5,782 nucleotides of DNA from Desulfonatronospira sp. (GTDB taxonomy: Bacteria > Desulfobacterota > Desulfovibrionia > Desulfovibrionales > Desulfonatronovibrionaceae), in NCBI GenBank assembly GCA_003554505.1, contig PWGS01000169.1, positions 1 to 5,782 of the forward strand, in the 5' to 3' direction. Positions 4,684-5,782 of this stretch are shown here, one piece after another (position 1 is the stretch's first letter; every line of letters starts with the position of its first letter). A model generated the notes under the pieces. That model was not told the DNA's origin. It did not search any database and was given only the letters and a program-made list of their open reading frames with translations. The position numbers and the translations under genes were made by a program.

Positions 4684-5379
4684 ATGTCCAGCAGGCTTAT
4701 ATGGCACGGGCATGCGAATTTTGAAATCGAGACATCCGGGCTGAACATCCTCATTGATCCCTGGTTCGAAGGCAATCCTTCCGCCGGCTCATCTTCCGGG
4801 GATGTACAGAAGGCCGACCTGGTGCTGGTAACGCACGATCATGCCGATCATATCGGTCAGGCTGTGGATATCTGCAAAAAGACCGGGGCGTACCTGGGGG
4901 CCATCGTTGAGGTGGCCGGAAAATGCAAGTCCATGGGGGTGGATCCAGGCAGGATCGTAAACGGAATCGGGTTCAACATCGGCGGGACCATCGATTTTCA
5001 TGGCGTGCGGGTGACCATGACCCAGGCTGAGCACTCCTCGGATCAGGGAGCATGTGTGGGTTTTATAGTGAGTCTGCCTGAAGGCGGTCCCTGCCTGTAT
5101 CATGCAGGCGACACCGGAATTTTTTCCAGCATGCAGCTCTGGGGGGAGCTCTACGATATAGATGTGGCCATTCTGCCCATAGGCGGGGTGTTCACTATGG
5201 ATCCCAGGCAGGCGGCCCTGGCCTGCAGGCTTCTTGGGTGCAGAAAGACAGTACCCATGCACTGGGGGTCTTTCCCGGTACTGGAGCAGAATACAGAGAA
5301 TTACAAGAAAGAGCTGCAGGCCAGAGCGCCCGGGACGGAGCTGTTGTCCATGCAGCCCGGGGAAAGCATCGAACTCTAG
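4684..5379 (+). CDS. UPF0173-type metal-dependent hydrolase (metallo-beta-lactamase fold)
   Basis: This 231-residue protein belongs to the metallo-beta-lactamase superfamily and fits the UPF0173/UlaG-like branch in length and motifs. The N-terminal [11 protein letters not shown] (6-16) and [10 protein letters not shown] (23-32) are typical of that branch. The zinc ligands appear as THDHADH at 50-56 (His51, His53, Asp55, His56), His117 in AEHSSD, Asp143 in HAGDTG and His193 in PMHWGSFP. All expected ligands are present, so it should be an active hydrolase. The physiological substrate of UPF0173 proteins is not established. It has no signal peptide and is probably cytoplasmic. The start at ATG 4684 is preferred because of AAGGAGG 8 bases upstream. 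It follows ubiX in the same direction, but a 230-base spacer with tandem repeats and a hairpin makes an operon uncertain. Confidence 0.9.
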   Translation: MSSRLIWHGHANFEIETSGLNILIDPWFEGNPSAGSSSGDVQKADLVLVTHDHADHIGQAVDICKKTGAYLGAIVEVAGKCKSMGVDPGRIVNGIGFNIGGTIDFHGVRVTMTQAEHSSDQGACVGFIVSLPEGGPCLYHAGDTGIFSSMQLWGELYDIDVAILPIGGVFTMDPRQAALACRLLGCRKTVPMHWGSFPVLEQNTENYKKELQARAPGTELLSMQPGESIEL

Positions 5380-5437
5380 TTTCAGCATTCTGAAAGCAGG
5401 GACTTTTTGCATGTAAACCAGTCACCTCAGCCAGGGC

Positions 5438-5460
5438 GGGCAGGAAGGCACTTCCTGTCC
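5438..5460 (+). terminator. hairpin after the hydrolase gene, possible terminator
   Basis: GGGCAGGAA (5438-5446) pairs with TTCCTGTCC (5452-5460) through nine pairs including one G-U, around a 5-base loop. It lies about 60 bases past the stop codon. There is no U-run after it, so it may be a Rho-assisted or mRNA-stabilising 3' structure. Confidence 0.35.
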
Positions 5461-5481
5461 CCCATGCCTTATTATCCAGTC

Positions 5482-5510
5482 TTGACCTTGAAAAGTCATT
5501 TCACTACTAT
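5482..5510 (+). promoter_or_regulatory. sigma70-type promoter reading to the right
   Basis: TTGACC (5482-5487) and TACTAT (5505-5510) are one mismatch each from consensus and are separated by exactly 17 bases. Transcription would start near 5517. No secure gene follows inside the window. A 25-codon frame starts at ATG 5519 without a ribosome binding site, and a longer frame reaches the window edge. The transcript would enter the foldback at 5567-5610. Confidence 0.5.
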
Positions 5511-5566
5511 TAAAAGAGATGTGTAACAATTCAACGTGGTCCGGGGAGTCTGCAAGCAGGATTTTG

Positions 5567-5610
5567 TATAACCTCCCCCTGCCCCTCCTTGGTTAAGGAG
5601 GGGGGTTGTA
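5567..5610. repeat. REP-like foldback with perfect 9-bp core stem
   Basis: CCCCTCCTT (5582-5590) and AAGGAGGGG (5595-5603) are perfect inverted arms around GGTT. Outside them, TATAACC (5567-5573) can pair with GGTTGTA (5604-5610), including one G-U pair, leaving an 8-base bulge. The design resembles dispersed intergenic palindromes seen in many bacteria. Its copy number in this genome cannot be judged here. With no U-run after the stem it is only a weak terminator candidate. Confidence 0.6.
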
Positions 5611-5675
5611 CCGAGTGCTGGATTTTATGAGGGGGGTTGTATCGAGTGCCGGATTTGCCGAGGGGTGGGTGTTCT
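5598..5675. repeat. 31-bp direct repeat, two full copies and a partial third
   Basis: Copy 1 (5598-5628) and copy 2 (5629-5659) agree at 26 of 31 positions. Both begin GAGGGGGGTTGTA and contain CGAGTGC and GGATTT. A third start, GAGGGGTGGGTGTTCTG, follows at the same 31-base phase (5660) and then diverges. Copy 1 begins inside the right arm of the foldback. The period is not a multiple of three, so the repeat is not built on a protein repeat. No spacer separates the copies, so it is not a CRISPR. Confidence 0.75.
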
Positions 5676-5703
5676 GTATCCGCTGGAGAGCGGTTTTTCC
5701 ATT

Positions 5704-5782
5704 ATGGCAGTAATGAGCGACACTTCGGTCATACCGGGACATTTATCAGCTGTATGTGATCGAATGGGAGCACATTTTGAAA
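5704..5782 (+). CDS. possible start of a gene cut by the window edge
   Basis: A frame from ATG 5704 (alternative ATG 5713) stays open to the last base, giving 26 codons that include SVIPGHLSAVCDRM. The same frame is open back to 5572, across the repeats. A GGAG at 5685-5688 is 15 bases from the ATG, too far for a good ribosome binding site. I recognise no family. The opposite strand is also open here (a frame from the edge to a stop near 5626), so which strand codes, if either, is undecided. Confidence 0.2.
   Translation, partial: MAVMSDTSVIPGHLSAVCDRMGAHFE

Larger units (their letters stand above)
5380..5782. other. gene-poor right end
   Basis: After the hydrolase gene no secure coding region is visible for 403 bases. 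The stretch contains the hairpin at 5438-5460, the promoter at 5482-5510, the foldback and the 31-bp direct repeat, each listed separately, and an uncertain frame at the edge. It reads as a regulatory and repeat-bearing intergenic region. Confidence 0.5.

Noticed and set aside
4789..5425. Minus-strand frames opposite the hydrolase
   Set aside because: The plus-strand protein has the complete zinc-ligand set; the opposite frames show no domain.
5598..5675. CRISPR array or short insertion sequence
   Set aside because: The 31-base copies are contiguous with no spacers, and no transposase or terminal inverted repeats with target duplication are visible.

Overview
The window looks like a chromosomal segment of a Gram-negative anaerobe, probably a Desulfobacterota (deltaproteobacterial) sulfate-reducer type. 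This placement is an inference from general protein flavour and from the heavy use of CTG, CAG, GGC and AGG codons. No single marker fixes the taxonomy. Two well-kept, GC-richer household-type genes lie on the right. A more AT-rich accessory segment carrying a site-specific integrase lies on the left and centre.

Left part (1-1636). The first 620 bases are gene-poor. They hold only a weak 59-codon reading frame (42-221), a perfect but orphan Shine-Dalgarno sequence (about 467-476) and a possible -10 box. A complete calcineurin-like metallophosphoesterase gene follows (621-1358). After it comes an AT-rich spacer with A/T tracts, an imperfect inverted repeat and a good promoter (TTGACA, 17 bp, extended -10) that drives the next gene.

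Centre (1637-3787). An 80-residue AlpA-type helix-turn-helix protein (1652-1894, +) converges with a 409-residue P4-type tyrosine recombinase (2285-3514, -). Two consecutive hairpins, the first overlapping the alpA-like stop codon, lie between them. The integrase starts with GTG behind a strong ribosome binding site. Its putative promoter is bracketed by an 8-bp inverted repeat. It is transcribed away from the 3' end of a complete tRNA-Arg(CCG) gene (3711-3787, -) with an encoded CCA. This is the classical tRNA-int junction of an integrated genomic island. The AlpA-like protein is the likely regulator or excision factor. The island extends leftward, and its far attachment site is not visible, so the metallophosphoesterase may be cargo or flanking DNA.

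Right part (3788-5782). Back-to-back promoters serve the tRNA (-) and ubiX (+). UbiX, the flavin prenyltransferase, makes prenylated FMN for UbiD-type decarboxylases; no ubiD is in the window. It is followed immediately by a striking low-complexity tract that runs as heptamers and then switches to octamers (4453-4578), then by a hairpin and a UPF0173-type metallo-beta-lactamase-fold hydrolase (4684-5379). The last 400 bases have no secure gene. They hold a hairpin, a well-formed sigma70-type promoter (5482-5510), a REP-like foldback and a 31-bp direct repeat. A reading frame runs off the window edge.

No clearly new system is visible. The most unusual items are the two repeat regions and the compact regulatory layout of the island's int and alpA-like genes.
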